The position numbers and the translations under genes were made by a program. A stretch of 64,000 nucleotides of DNA from positions 310,001 to 374,000 of the forward strand of contig NZ_WBMT01000006.1 of NCBI RefSeq assembly GCF_008923185.1, read 5' to 3'. The notes under the pieces were generated by a model. It made no database searches. It saw nothing but the letters and a program-made list of their open reading frames with translations, and was not told the DNA's origin. This DNA is from Actinomadura rudentiformis. Its GTDB lineage: Bacteria; Actinomycetota; Actinomycetes; Streptosporangiales; Streptosporangiaceae. The first letter of the stretch is position 1, and each line of letters starts with the position of its first letter. Below, piece after piece: positions 33,702-42,105 of this stretch.

Positions 33702-36275
33702 TCAGTTGCCACTCGAAGAGGAAGCCAACGGCTCGGCGGCGCCCGGGGAGCGCCGCTCGATGTCACCGACCCCGTCCCTGCCGTCGACCAGCCCGGCCAG
33801 CTCGGCGAGGATCGGATGCCGGGTGATGTCCTTGAGGGACACCGCACGGTCCAGGGTGATCGCCAGCTTCACCGCCGCCAGCGACGTGCCGCCCCGGTCA
33901 AAGAAGTGGTCCCGCCGTCCGATCTGGTCCTGCGGGATGCCGAGCACCTTCGCCCATGCGGCCGCCAGCCGCCGCTCGGTCGGCGTGCTCGGCGCGAGGG
34001 GATCCTCCCCGGCGGCGTCGAGCTCTCCGGCGAGAGCCGTCAGGGCCTTCCTATCGATCTTGCTGTTGCCGGTCAGCGGCAGACCTTCCCGCCAGTGGAA
34101 GGCCGAGGGGACCATGTACTCGGGCAGCGACTCGCCCAGCCGGTCCCGCAGGAAGCCGACCTTGAGCGGCCGCTGACCGGAGTAGAAGGCCACCAGATGC
34201 CTGCTCTGGCCGGCACGCTCGGCGACCACCACGGCGCCGTCGCGGACACCGGGCACCCGCAGCAGGGCATTCTCGATCTCGCCGATCTCGATCCGGAAGC
34301 CACGGATCTTGACCTGGGTGTCCCTGCGGCCGAGGTACTCCAGCTTGCCGTCGGGCCGCCAGCGGCCGTGATCGCCGCTGCGGTAGAGCCGCCGGCTTTC
34401 GCGGTGCGGATCGGTCATGAAGGCCGACCGGGTGCGCTCGGGGTCGTTGACGTACCCGCGGCCGACGCAGATCCCCGAGAAGACGATCTCGCCGGGGGCG
34501 CCCAGCGGCACCGGTGCCAGGTGCTCGTCGACGACGTAGGCGTACACGTTGTTGACGCAGCGACCGAGCGGGACCCGTTCGCCGTCCGGTGCCCGGTCCA
34601 TGACCTCGTGGTTGGTGTCGTCCGAGGTCTCGGTCAGCCCGTAGGCGTTGACCAGCCTGATCCCGGGCTCGGCCGCGAACCAGCGCTGCGTGAGCTCCTG
34701 CTTCAGGGCCTCGCCGGTGACCGACACGCACCGCAGGTCCGGCAGCTCGCGGGGGTGCCGCCCCGAACGGTCGTGCCGCTCCAGGTACGACAGCACGGCT
34801 TCGAGGTACGACGGCACGACCTGGAGCACCGAGACCCGGCCACGGGCGATCGTGTCGACGAACCGCTGGACGTCCAGGATCACCTCCTGCCCGACCAGCA
34901 GGGTCCGCCCCCCGACCAGGAGCGCGGAGACCAGTTGCCACAGCGAGATGTCGAAGCACTGGGGTGCGGTCTGGGCGACCACCTGGCCCTCGCCGATCTC
35001 CAGGTCGTCGATCTTGGCGTAGAGGTGGTTGAGCATGCCCGCGTGCTCGCACATCGCGCCCTTGGGCTCACCGGTGGAACCGGAGGTGAAGTAGATGTAG
35101 GCGAGCTGGTCCGGCGCGACGTGGACACCGAGATCGTCATCGGCATGGTTGTCGTAGGCCGCGTCGACGAAGAGCGTCTGAACTCGGGGCAGCGATCCGA
35201 GGGCCGCCTTGAGCGTGGTGGCGCTGCCGGCTTCGGTGAGCACGAGGCCGCAACCGGCGCGAGAGACCGCGGTCGCGATGCGCTCGGCCGGGAAATGCGG
35301 CTCGATGGGCAGGTACACGCCACCGGCCTTGAAGATCGCGAGGACGGCGGCCATCCAGTCCAGGTTGCGCTCGGTCACCACCGCGACGACACCTTCGCGG
35401 CGCAACCCCCGCGCCAGCAGGGCTCGTCCCAGCCGGTTGGCACGGGCGTTGAGCTCCCGGTAGGTCCACCGCCGATCGCCGTGCACGGCCGCGACGGCGT
35501 CCGGGTGTGCCCGCACCCGCTGCTCGAACAGCTCGTGGAAACGGCGGTCCGGCAGCTCCCGGCGCGGTCCGGCGAGCCCGTCGAGCTGGAAGCGGAGTTC
35601 CTCGGCGGACAGCAGGCTCTGCCGCCCATGGTCGGCATCCGGATCGGCGGCGATCAGCGCGAGCGCGGTGAGGTGGTAACCGGCCACCCTGGCGGCGCCG
35701 TCAGCGTCGAGCACGTCGGTCCGGTACCGCAGCCGCAGGGCGAGCCCGCCGCCGTGTGGATCGTGTGGATCGTGTGGCGAGACCCCCACCGACAGCACGG
35801 TGTCCTCGGCGAGGTCGCCGCCGTCGCCGGTCGGATCGAACACGGTCTCGAACGATGGTCCGGTCAGGCCCAGCTCGCGCCTGAGATCGGCGACCGGAAA
35901 GTCCTTGCGCGACTGCAGCTCCGACTCGACGCGACGGGTGTCCAGCAGCAACGTCCGCCACGAGCCGGGTTCGGTCGTCACCCGGCAGGGCAACGGCCGG
36001 CCGCCCTCCACGGCGACGTAGCCGGTCAAGACCTCGCGCTCGCCGGACAGCGCGGCCAGCACCTTGGCGTGCGCGGCCAGCAGCACCGAGCTGAGCGGCA
36101 TCGCCGGCTCGTCCACCGGCCTGCGCAACGCCGCCACGAGGTCGTCGGGGATCGTCGCCTCGTGCTCGGCGATGCCCGGCACAGGATCAAGGGTCCATCG
36201 CGGGATCGCAGTGCGGCCGCCGGCGACGAGCACGCCGCGCCAGAACTCGCGGTCGGCCTGCCCTAGCTCTTTCAT
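33702..36275 (-). CDS. single-module NRPS: partial condensation, adenylation, thiolation
   Basis: 857 residues from ATG 36275 with GGAGGGAAGG upstream; the start overlaps the previous gene's stop (ATGA). Residues 1-235 resemble only the C-terminal half of a condensation domain and lack HHxxxDG. The adenylation domain (about 240-745) has FTSGSTGEPKG at 396-406, NAYGLTET and Lys739. My by-eye specificity line is Asp442, Ile443, Trp446, Gln485, Ser518, Thr520, Ala544, Asp552, Asp553, Lys739. Thiolation Ser798 sits in DHFFDRGGTSL. The two acidic pocket residues would suit a cationic amino acid such as diaminopropionate. No thioesterase. It most likely loads the monomer for the Pls-like protein encoded upstream. 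Confidence 0.9.
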   Translation of the reverse strand: MKELGQADREFWRGVLVAGGRTAIPRWTLDPVPGIAEHEATIPDDLVAALRRPVDEPAMPLSSVLLAAHAKVLAALSGEREVLTGYVAVEGGRPLPCRVTTEPGSWRTLLLDTRRVESELQSRKDFPVADLRRELGLTGPSFETVFDPTGDGGDLAEDTVLSVGVSPHDPHDPHGGGLALRLRYRTDVLDADGAARVAGYHLTALALIAADPDADHGRQSLLSAEELRFQLDGLAGPRRELPDRRFHELFEQRVRAHPDAVAAVHGDRRWTYRELNARANRLGRALLARGLRREGVVAVVTERNLDWMAAVLAIFKAGGVYLPIEPHFPAERIATAVSRAGCGLVLTEAGSATTLKAALGSLPRVQTLFVDAAYDNHADDDLGVHVAPDQLAYIYFTSGSTGEPKGAMCEHAGMLNHLYAKIDDLEIGEGQVVAQTAPQCFDISLWQLVSALLVGGRTLLVGQEVILDVQRFVDTIARGRVSVLQVVPSYLEAVLSYLERHDRSGRHPRELPDLRCVSVTGEALKQELTQRWFAAEPGIRLVNAYGLTETSDDTNHEVMDRAPDGERVPLGRCVNNVYAYVVDEHLAPVPLGAPGEIVFSGICVGRGYVNDPERTRSAFMTDPHRESRRLYRSGDHGRWRPDGKLEYLGRRDTQVKIRGFRIEIGEIENALLRVPGVRDGAVVVAERAGQSRHLVAFYSGQRPLKVGFLRDRLGESLPEYMVPSAFHWREGLPLTGNSKIDRKALTALAGELDAAGEDPLAPSTPTERRLAAAWAKVLGIPQDQIGRRDHFFDRGGTSLAAVKLAITLDRAVSLKDITRHPILAELAGLVDGRDGVGDIERRSPGAAEPLASSSSGN

Positions 36276-38896
36276 TGGACCTTCCCTCCACTCACCGTTG
36301 CCGAGGGGCCGTTCGCCTCTGGTCGTCCAGCCGGTTGAGCGCGCTGGGCGAGATGGTTCCGCTGCCCGTTCAGCGCTGCCGGGGCCTGGTTGTGGGCATC
36401 TCGCATCCCCCTGGCTGGGTTTCCGCCCCACCGTTCGTGCGGTGGGACTTCTTCGCCCTTCATCAGGAAGCAGCCGGCGGTGAGCACGGCGCAGTCGCCG
36501 ATCGTCACGCCGTAGTGGACATGGGCGCCGATCCCGAGGGTGACCTGGGAGCCGAGGGTGGAGTGGTCGGATTTGAAGGTGCCGTCCTCCTGCGAGTGGC
36601 ACTGGATCGTGCTCATCTCGTTGAGCGTGCAGCCGTCCCCGATGGCGACCAGCGCCCGCTCCGGCATGCCGCAGCCGTCGTTGAAGACCCTGCGGCCGAC
36701 CCTGGCACCCAGCCGCCGCAGGATCACGTTGATGAACGGAGTACCGACGAAGGCCGCGAGGTAGGACATCGAAGGCACTTTCCAGTACCGTTCGTGCCGC
36801 CACATGGCGGGTTCGTAGATCGAGCAGAGCAGCACAGGCAGGGGCTTGAACCCCGTGACGACGCGTTCGACCAGAACCCAGTAGGCGGCGCCGGACAGGA
36901 GGGTGGAGACGATCCCCAGCGCGATCACCGCCGCTCCGAGCGCGTGGTAGAGGTCCGCGGCGATGCCCGCAAGCAGGATGGTCACGAAGACGAACATCCA
37001 CCGCGTCAGCAGGCACAGCCCGATGCTGGCGATGTTGTGCCTGTTCTTGGCGGCGAGGCGGCGGCGGAACTCCTCCCCGGTCTTCAGATGGTCGAAGCTG
37101 CTGTCACGCTCGACCGACCGCGGAATCTCGAAAGCAGGTGAGCCCAGGAGCCCGACGTTCTCCCGGACCTTCCCGTCGATGGGTACCATGACCTTCGTCG
37201 CGAGCAGGCAGTTGTCGCCGGTCTTGCCCTTCGAGGGATAGGCGACGCCGTTTCCGAGGAAGTTGTGTGCCCCGATCGACGCCCGGGACACCCGGAAGGA
37301 CGTGCTTGAGAAATCGGCGTTCATCATCGACAGCGCGTCGGCGACCATCGTTCCGCTGCCGACCGAGCTCAGGTACGGGCTCTCGTGCTTGACGTTGCCG
37401 CCGAAGTTCGCCCCGGTCTGGACGACCTTTCCGAGGTCGTATCCGATGCCGCGCAGATAGTGGACGATGTAGGAGCTGTCGCCGAACAGGTTGCTCAAGA
37501 ACTTGACATTGGTCAGCCGCACGATCGTCCGGTGGACCCCGTAGTGGAAGCCGTACAGGGGATAGACCTTGTCCGCCTTGATCGCGAGATTGAGCACGCG
37601 AGGGACGGTGCAGACGACGACGAGGCCGACGAGCACTGAGCCGAAGAACAGCACGAAGGACATGGCCAGGGCGTCGAGGTAGAACCTCCAGCCTGTGAGT
37701 GCCAGGGCCCCCTCGCCCATGAGCGCGTTGAGCTTCGGGACCTCAGCCAACAGCATGGCCAGGCCGCCGATCCCCAGCGGAACATACACAAGGATCACGC
37801 TCAGCAGCTGTGAGACGGTGTAGACGGCTCTCCGCAGGGTGCCGCAGCCGGTGGGATCGCACTCCAGGAAGTCCACGTCGGTCCGCTGCCCAGGGGTTCC
37901 GTGCCAGTGCTCGCCGTCGGGCACGGCCTGCCCGGCGAGCAGCGAAGAGGCATGGCCGAGTTGCGCCCCGTCGCCCATCGAGGTCTCGATGTCGATCACC
38001 GTCGACTCGCTGACCACCACGTCGCTCCCGAGGGTGACCGCGCCGGTCTGGATGAGCCCGGCGTGGGCTCGGTAGCCGTTGAAGTAGGAGTCCTTACGGA
38101 TGACCGTGCCGTCGCCGACGGTCAGCAGGTCGGTGCACACCGGCACGTGCCTGGAGAAGATCGCGACGCCTCGCCCGACTTTCGCGCCCAGCGCCCTTAT
38201 ATAGAGCACGTAGAGCGGCGAACCGGCGAACAGGGCCAGCGGGTTCGACCGGACCAGCGTCTTGACGGTCCAGAAGCGCACGTACGCCAGGCTCCAGATG
38301 CGGATCTGCCGGGGCTTCCACCGGCCAATGAGAATCCATTTCGCCAGGATCGGCAGGATGCACACACCGAGGAAGCTCGCGCCACCGAAGACGACCGACC
38401 GCAAGTAGATCCCGATCGAACCCGAGCCGGCGGAGATCCATTCGTAGCCTCGAGCGGCGACAAGTGCGGCAAGGTAGGAATATCCGAGGAAAATCAGGAA
38501 CTGCAGCGTCCCGCAGAGGACGTACGGCAACGTGCCGACCGGTGCAGCCACCTCAATCGGCGCCGGGGCCGGCGACTTGACAGGGGTGGGCCCGGCGTCC
38601 GCGAGGGCCGTCGCCAGGCTTCTGACCGTCGGGTACCGGTAGATGTCCCTCATCGACACCGACGGCAGGTCCGCCTGCTTCCTGACCCGTGCACAGAAAT
38701 GGGCCATCACCAATGAGTCAGCACCCAGGTCATCGAAGAAGTGGCCATCGACCGGCACCTGCTCGACGCGCACGACGTCGGCCAGCACCTCGGCGAGGAT
38801 CCGCTCGGTGCGGGTCGCCGCGCCCGCGTGGCCGCTCTGGCTGGTTGAGGGTCCCCCCAGATCGGCTGTCGAGATCTCGCCGGATTTCCCCAACAC
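36272..38896 (-). CDS. Pls/PosA-type NRPS terminal protein: thiolation domain, six membrane helices, three soluble domains
   Basis: 874 residues from GTG 38896, with AAGGAG 5 nt upstream. A thiolation domain (about 28-100) has the phosphopantetheine Ser61 in DDLGADSL. Then pairs of membrane helices (about 122-145 and 165-192; 358-385 and 405-430; 622-650 and 655-680) alternate with three soluble left-handed beta-helix-like domains (about 235-335, 460-590, 715-830). This is the layout of epsilon-poly-L-lysine synthetase (Pls) and the TIGR02353 NRPS terminal domain, but the adenylation domain normally fused in front is missing and is supplied by the next gene. First gene of the operon. Confidence 0.88.
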   Translation of the reverse strand: MLGKSGEISTADLGGPSTSQSGHAGAATRTERILAEVLADVVRVEQVPVDGHFFDDLGADSLVMAHFCARVRKQADLPSVSMRDIYRYPTVRSLATALADAGPTPVKSPAPAPIEVAAPVGTLPYVLCGTLQFLIFLGYSYLAALVAARGYEWISAGSGSIGIYLRSVVFGGASFLGVCILPILAKWILIGRWKPRQIRIWSLAYVRFWTVKTLVRSNPLALFAGSPLYVLYIRALGAKVGRGVAIFSRHVPVCTDLLTVGDGTVIRKDSYFNGYRAHAGLIQTGAVTLGSDVVVSESTVIDIETSMGDGAQLGHASSLLAGQAVPDGEHWHGTPGQRTDVDFLECDPTGCGTLRRAVYTVSQLLSVILVYVPLGIGGLAMLLAEVPKLNALMGEGALALTGWRFYLDALAMSFVLFFGSVLVGLVVVCTVPRVLNLAIKADKVYPLYGFHYGVHRTIVRLTNVKFLSNLFGDSSYIVHYLRGIGYDLGKVVQTGANFGGNVKHESPYLSSVGSGTMVADALSMMNADFSSTSFRVSRASIGAHNFLGNGVAYPSKGKTGDNCLLATKVMVPIDGKVRENVGLLGSPAFEIPRSVERDSSFDHLKTGEEFRRRLAAKNRHNIASIGLCLLTRWMFVFVTILLAGIAADLYHALGAAVIALGIVSTLLSGAAYWVLVERVVTGFKPLPVLLCSIYEPAMWRHERYWKVPSMSYLAAFVGTPFINVILRRLGARVGRRVFNDGCGMPERALVAIGDGCTLNEMSTIQCHSQEDGTFKSDHSTLGSQVTLGIGAHVHYGVTIGDCAVLTAGCFLMKGEEVPPHERWGGNPARGMRDAHNQAPAALNGQRNHLAQRAQPAGRPEANGPSATVSGGKVQ

Positions 38897-38940
38897 CTCA
38901 GCTCCTTGACAGTAATTGCCAATGCCTATGTGTCCACACT

Positions 38941-38984
38941 CGGAACCGGATGTTCAGCGCTCCTCAACGACTCGTCAGCATTGG
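38941..38984 (+). repeat. duplicated block, copy A (operon promoter side)
   Basis: The first 28 bp (from CGGAACCGG) match 39327-39354 at 25 of 28 positions, and a looser match with a 2-bp gap runs on to ATTGG. Copy A lies 45 bp before the start of the synthetase operon, where a promoter or operator is expected. Confidence 0.7.
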
Positions 38985-39034
38985 CTCATCTTGCCAAGAT
39001 GGCCACGTCCAGCCTTGATCATCATCAGGAGGGC

Positions 39035-39085
39035 ATGACCATCCGATCGAACTCCTCATCGGCTATCGAGCCATGGCAGCCATGA
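39035..39085 (+). other. short reading frame with strong ribosome site
   Basis: AGGAGGG is placed 3 nt before ATG 39035, which opens a 16-codon frame (MTIRSNSSSAIEPWQP, then TGA). It may be a leader peptide or the relic 5' end of the Pls/PosA pseudogene that follows in the same direction. Too short to call a gene with confidence. Confidence 0.35.
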
Positions 39086-39158
39086 TTTAAGACGAGCCCG
39101 GTCACTTTTGGTAAGAACGTCCTCGCCGGGCGAGATACCGTGCTCGACATCAACACCG

Positions 39159-39190
39159 CACGGCCACGTAAAATCACGGCCACGTAAAAT
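39159..39190 (+). repeat. 16-bp tandem repeat
   Basis: CACGGCCACGTAAAAT occurs twice without a gap (39159-39174 and 39175-39190), identical in both copies. Confidence 0.9.
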
Positions 39191-39204
39191 GGAGACCTCG
39201 GCAC

Positions 39205-39322
39205 CTGGCCTTCCAGGGATGCCCTGGCGATGCCCCTCGTGCTGTTCTTCGGCGGCGGCCTGCCCGCCGGGCTCGTCTCGTGCTCACCGTGCCTCGCCTG
39301 GCGCACCTCGCACGGTGTTCGA
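39205..39322 (+). pseudogene. frameshifted fragment of a second Pls/PosA-type membrane protein
   Basis: From 39218 one frame reads DALAMPLVLFFGGG then GLV; a second frame from about 39274 reads LVLTVPRLAHLA. Joined, they match residues 408-438 of the intact Pls-like protein (DALAMSFVLFFGS, GLVVVCTVPRVLNLA). Reading direction is plus, opposite to the intact gene. Only this membrane-helix segment is recognisable. It is a relic of a second synthetase gene, by duplication or past presence of a related cluster. Confidence 0.65.
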
Positions 39323-39326
39323 CGCC

Positions 39327-39367
39327 CGGAAGCGAATGTTCAGCGATCCTCAACTGCCCCTCATTGG
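39327..39367 (+). repeat. duplicated block, copy B
   Basis: Second copy of the 28-bp block near 38941, in the same orientation, starting five bases after the recognisable part of the Pls/PosA fragment. The two copies bracket the 340 bp that contain the relic and the tandem repeat. Confidence 0.7.
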
Positions 39368-39506
39368 TGCCTCAAACTTCCCTGCCACGGGTGGTCGGGG
39401 GCAGGCCGCCGGGGGACGATTGGACTGGTCAGGGATTGTTTTCGCTACGCCGTGGTGTGGCAAGTGACGCTGAGGCGCAGTCCATGGCCCGGTTGGGGGG
39501 CGGATT

Positions 39507-40202
39507 GTGGAACCGCATCGGGCGCTGGTGATCGAGGACGCGGCGGACGTCCGGCTGCTGCTGTGCGAGGTGCTGCAGAAGTCCGGCTTCGAGGTATGGG
39601 AGGCCGCGACAGGACAGCGGGGCCTCGACCGCGTCGACGAGGTGGAGCCCGATCTGATCACGCTTGACCTCACGCTGCCGGACCTGGACGGGATCGAGGT
39701 GTGCCGGCGGCTTCGCACCATGACCACCGCCTACATCGTCGTGCTGACCGCCCGGCTGGAGGAGGCCGACCGGCTAGTGGGCCTGGAGGTGGGCGCCGAC
39801 GACTACGTCACCAAGCCTTTCTCGGTGCTGGAGTTCCGGGCGCGTGTGGCGGCGATGTTCCGTCGGCCCCGCACTGCGGCGACGTCGGAGGGCCGCAAGC
39901 CCAAGACCCTCCGGTTCGGCGAGCTCGCGATCGACGAGGAGAGCCGGGAGGTGCGCCTGTCCGGCCGGCTCGTGGACCTTACAAAGATCGAGTTCGAGCT
40001 GCTGGCGATCCTGGCCTCGAATCCGCGGCGGGTGTGGGAGCGGGAGACACTGACCCGGCTGGTCTGGCGGACCGAGTGGCCGGGAAACGACCACGTCATC
40101 GACGTCCACATCGCCAACCTGCGGCGCAAGCTGGGCGACGACGCCCGGTCGGGCCGTTGGATACGCACGGTGCACGGCGTGGGCTACAGATTGGGGGAAT
40201 GA
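39507..40202 (+). CDS. OmpR/PhoB-type response regulator
   Basis: 231 residues from GTG 39507, behind a G-rich ribosome site. The receiver (1-120) has the acidic pair in VIEDAAD, phospho-Asp in LITLDLTLPDLDG, Thr in VVLTAR and Lys in YVTKPFS. The C-terminal winged helix (about 135-230) has the PhoB-type LTKIEFELLAILASNP and HVIDVHIANLRRKLG. Divergent from the synthetase operon and convergent with the Hpt-like gene (19-bp overlap). No kinase is directly adjacent on this strand, but the kinases 2 kb downstream are candidate partners. Confidence 0.93.
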   Translation: MEPHRALVIEDAADVRLLLCEVLQKSGFEVWEAATGQRGLDRVDEVEPDLITLDLTLPDLDGIEVCRRLRTMTTAYIVVLTARLEEADRLVGLEVGADDYVTKPFSVLEFRARVAAMFRRPRTAATSEGRKPKTLRFGELAIDEESREVRLSGRLVDLTKIEFELLAILASNPRRVWERETLTRLVWRTEWPGNDHVIDVHIANLRRKLGDDARSGRWIRTVHGVGYRLGE

Positions 40203-40690
40203 TCGCCCATGTGCTCGCGCGGCCCTTCGTTCTCGCCCACCACGGCGGCCACGTCCACCGCCTCACGCCGCATCTGGCCGAGGAGGCCGGCGGCGTCGGC
40301 GGTCCGGCCCCGCCGGACGAGCGCCTCCATCTCGCCCATCAGCGCGGCCAGGCGGGCGGCCCCCATCATGGCGCTGCCCGACCGGAGATCGAGCATGACG
40401 CGGCGCGCGTCCGCGGCGTCGCCGCGTTCGAGGGCCAGCTCGATCTCGGCGAGCCGCCGGGGCAGCAGGTCCAGGTACGTCCGGATGAACGCCTTCAGGA
40501 TGTTCTCTCCGACGTCCCGGCGCAGGCTGTCCAGCACGCAGCGGTCGATCGGGGGATCGCCCCGCCGCCCCACCGGGTTCAACGGTCCCGCCTCGCCGCG
40601 ATCCCGGCCCGCCGGGCTGCCCGCGGTCTCATCGGCGGCCTGGGATCCATCGGGTACCTCTCCGCAGGCTCGGCGCGTGAGTACCACCAC
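40184..40690 (-). CDS. Hpt-domain-like protein without the phospho-histidine
   Basis: 168 residues from GTG 40690; a later start near residue 45 is possible because the first 45 residues are featureless. Residues about 50-155 have the Hpt four-helix pattern: YLDLLPRRLAEIELALERGD, RRVMLDLRSGSAMMGA, ALMGEMEALVRRG. The canonical (A)H-x-L-(K/R)-S-G-S has Leu100 at the histidine position. The codon is CTC, one base from CAC. Its last 19 bp overlap the end of the response regulator gene. It may be a dominant-negative or regulatory phosphotransfer protein. Confidence 0.75.
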   Translation of the reverse strand: MVVLTRRACGEVPDGSQAADETAGSPAGRDRGEAGPLNPVGRRGDPPIDRCVLDSLRRDVGENILKAFIRTYLDLLPRRLAEIELALERGDAADARRVMLDLRSGSAMMGAARLAALMGEMEALVRRGRTADAAGLLGQMRREAVDVAAVVGENEGPREHMGDHSPNL

Positions 40691-40773
40691 AGGCTCAGAT
40701 GCCGACGTTCACCGAACGTCTCGCCAGAATCATGCTTCCGTCAAGAAGCCGAGGCCATAAGAGGGGATCCACG

Positions 40774-42105
40774 GTGTTGCTCGAACCACTGAACCACTGG
40801 GTCCTGACCGAGCTGCCGCGGCTCAACCGGTCGATCCTGGCGGGAGCGAAGCCGCCCGGGACACTGGTCGCGGAATTCTCACGGTCGGTCCTGGCCGACC
40901 TTCCGCCGCCGGAGGAGCTCGACCCCGCGGACGCACGGCGGCTCACGGTGCTGCTGGGGCTGTCGGGATCGTGCGTGGCGCGGCACTTCCAGGAGGAGGA
41001 CCTGTCGCGCAAGGCCAGGCCGCGCGAGTCGTTCGCGGCCCTGCGCGCGGGGTCGTGCGGCATCCCGTTCCCCGACTACTTCGCCCGGCTGACCAGGACG
41101 ACGCGCACCGGGCATCCGGCGCGGGACTGCTACGCCTCGCTCGTCCGCTGGAACGTTCCGACCATCGAGGTCAGGATCGGCGGCGGCCCGGTCGTCTCCG
41201 TCCTCCCGGGGTGCTTCGCCGACCTGCGCGTCAGGACTTACACCGGCGATCCCAGTGAGGTCTCGTTCTTCGAGCTGCTGAAGAAGTCGGAGGCGCTCGA
41301 ACTCGCCGCCAACCAGGCGCTCGCCCCCATCGCCGACGGCGACGTGCACATCCTGTCAGCCGAGGCGGAGCGGCGGACCAGGCTGGCCACGGCCCTGCTG
41401 CTGGACGTCGCCCACCTGAACCACGACTTCGCCAAGCGGCCTCCCGACCGGGGCGGGCTGCGTCCCGGCCACTTCATGGACGTCTTCCGGCAGTTCGCCG
41501 TGCACTGGGAGCGCGGCGACGTCCCGCCCAGCGGCGCCCAGGACCCCGAGTTCCACCGCCGCGACTTCCTCCTCGGGATCGCGTTCCCGGACTATGACAC
41601 GCACATCAGGCGCAACTTCCCGGCGATGCTCGACGAAGAGCGCAGGACCCTCACCGCCCTCATGGGCCGCCCGTCGCTGACGGCGGCCCTGCTGGAGGCG
41701 CTCGGGCTGGACGACGCGACGCTGGAGGCGATGACGTTCGAGCAGACCCGCGCCGCCCTCCGCCGCCACCCGATGCTCGGCGCGTGGTACTGCCTGCTCA
41801 ACGCCAACGCCAAGGTCGGCGCCGTCCACCTCATGCTCGCCGAGAAGTACCTCTTCAAACCGCAGCACATCCGGGACACGACCGGCGTCGGTGACCGGCC
41901 CCTGGTGTCGAACCGGACGGGCACGACGGGCATGGACGAGCCGATGCTCGTCCGCCTGGCCAGAGCGCGCCAGCGCCACGCGCTGCGCCGGTTCGGTCCC
42001 CCGACGGTCCGCAGGCCCGACCGTTCCCTGCTGAACGCGCCGGACCTGGAGGACACCCGGCCGGGGTTCACCGCGGACGTCACGCTCGTGGGATCGCGAT
42101 CATGA
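40774..42105 (+). CDS. PrnB-like protein (TDO/IDO heme-dioxygenase superfamily)
   Basis: 443 residues from GTG 40774, chosen for GAGGGG seven nt upstream; ATG 40699 would add 25 residues and sit 8 bp from the divergent Hpt gene. I recognise similarity to monodechloroaminopyrrolnitrin synthase PrnB: an early LPRLNRSILAG, RWNVP, RTYTGDPSE, and VHLMLAEKYLF with His352 where PrnB has its proximal heme ligand in PHLKLAER, followed by TTGVG like the family's GxGG loop. PrnB-type proteins bind heme and indolic compounds. Here it is translationally coupled (ATGA) to a PAS histidine kinase, so a sensor role is possible. The match rests on memory of the family. Confidence 0.62.
   Translation: MLLEPLNHWVLTELPRLNRSILAGAKPPGTLVAEFSRSVLADLPPPEELDPADARRLTVLLGLSGSCVARHFQEEDLSRKARPRESFAALRAGSCGIPFPDYFARLTRTTRTGHPARDCYASLVRWNVPTIEVRIGGGPVVSVLPGCFADLRVRTYTGDPSEVSFFELLKKSEALELAANQALAPIADGDVHILSAEAERRTRLATALLLDVAHLNHDFAKRPPDRGGLRPGHFMDVFRQFAVHWERGDVPPSGAQDPEFHRRDFLLGIAFPDYDTHIRRNFPAMLDEERRTLTALMGRPSLTAALLEALGLDDATLEAMTFEQTRAALRRHPMLGAWYCLLNANAKVGAVHLMLAEKYLFKPQHIRDTTGVGDRPLVSNRTGTTGMDEPMLVRLARARQRHALRRFGPPTVRRPDRSLLNAPDLEDTRPGFTADVTLVGSRS

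Larger units (their letters stand above)
38897..39506. other. 610-bp intergenic region upstream of the synthetase operon
   Basis: No intact gene. It holds the operon promoter (minus strand), two copies of a 28-bp block, a 16-bp tandem repeat, a short plus-strand reading frame with a good ribosome site and a frameshifted Pls/PosA fragment, each listed separately. The part 39370-39506 must contain the promoter of the response-regulator gene; no dyad seen there. Base composition is visibly less GC-rich than in neighbouring genes. Confidence 0.7.

Noticed and set aside
33816..36266. 816-codon open frame on the plus strand
   Set aside because: Antisense of the NRPS adenylation gene; composition typical of a shadow frame.
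39025..39306. 93-codon minus-strand frame upstream of the synthetase operon
   Set aside because: No ribosome site or recognisable sequence, and it runs antisense across the Pls/PosA relic.
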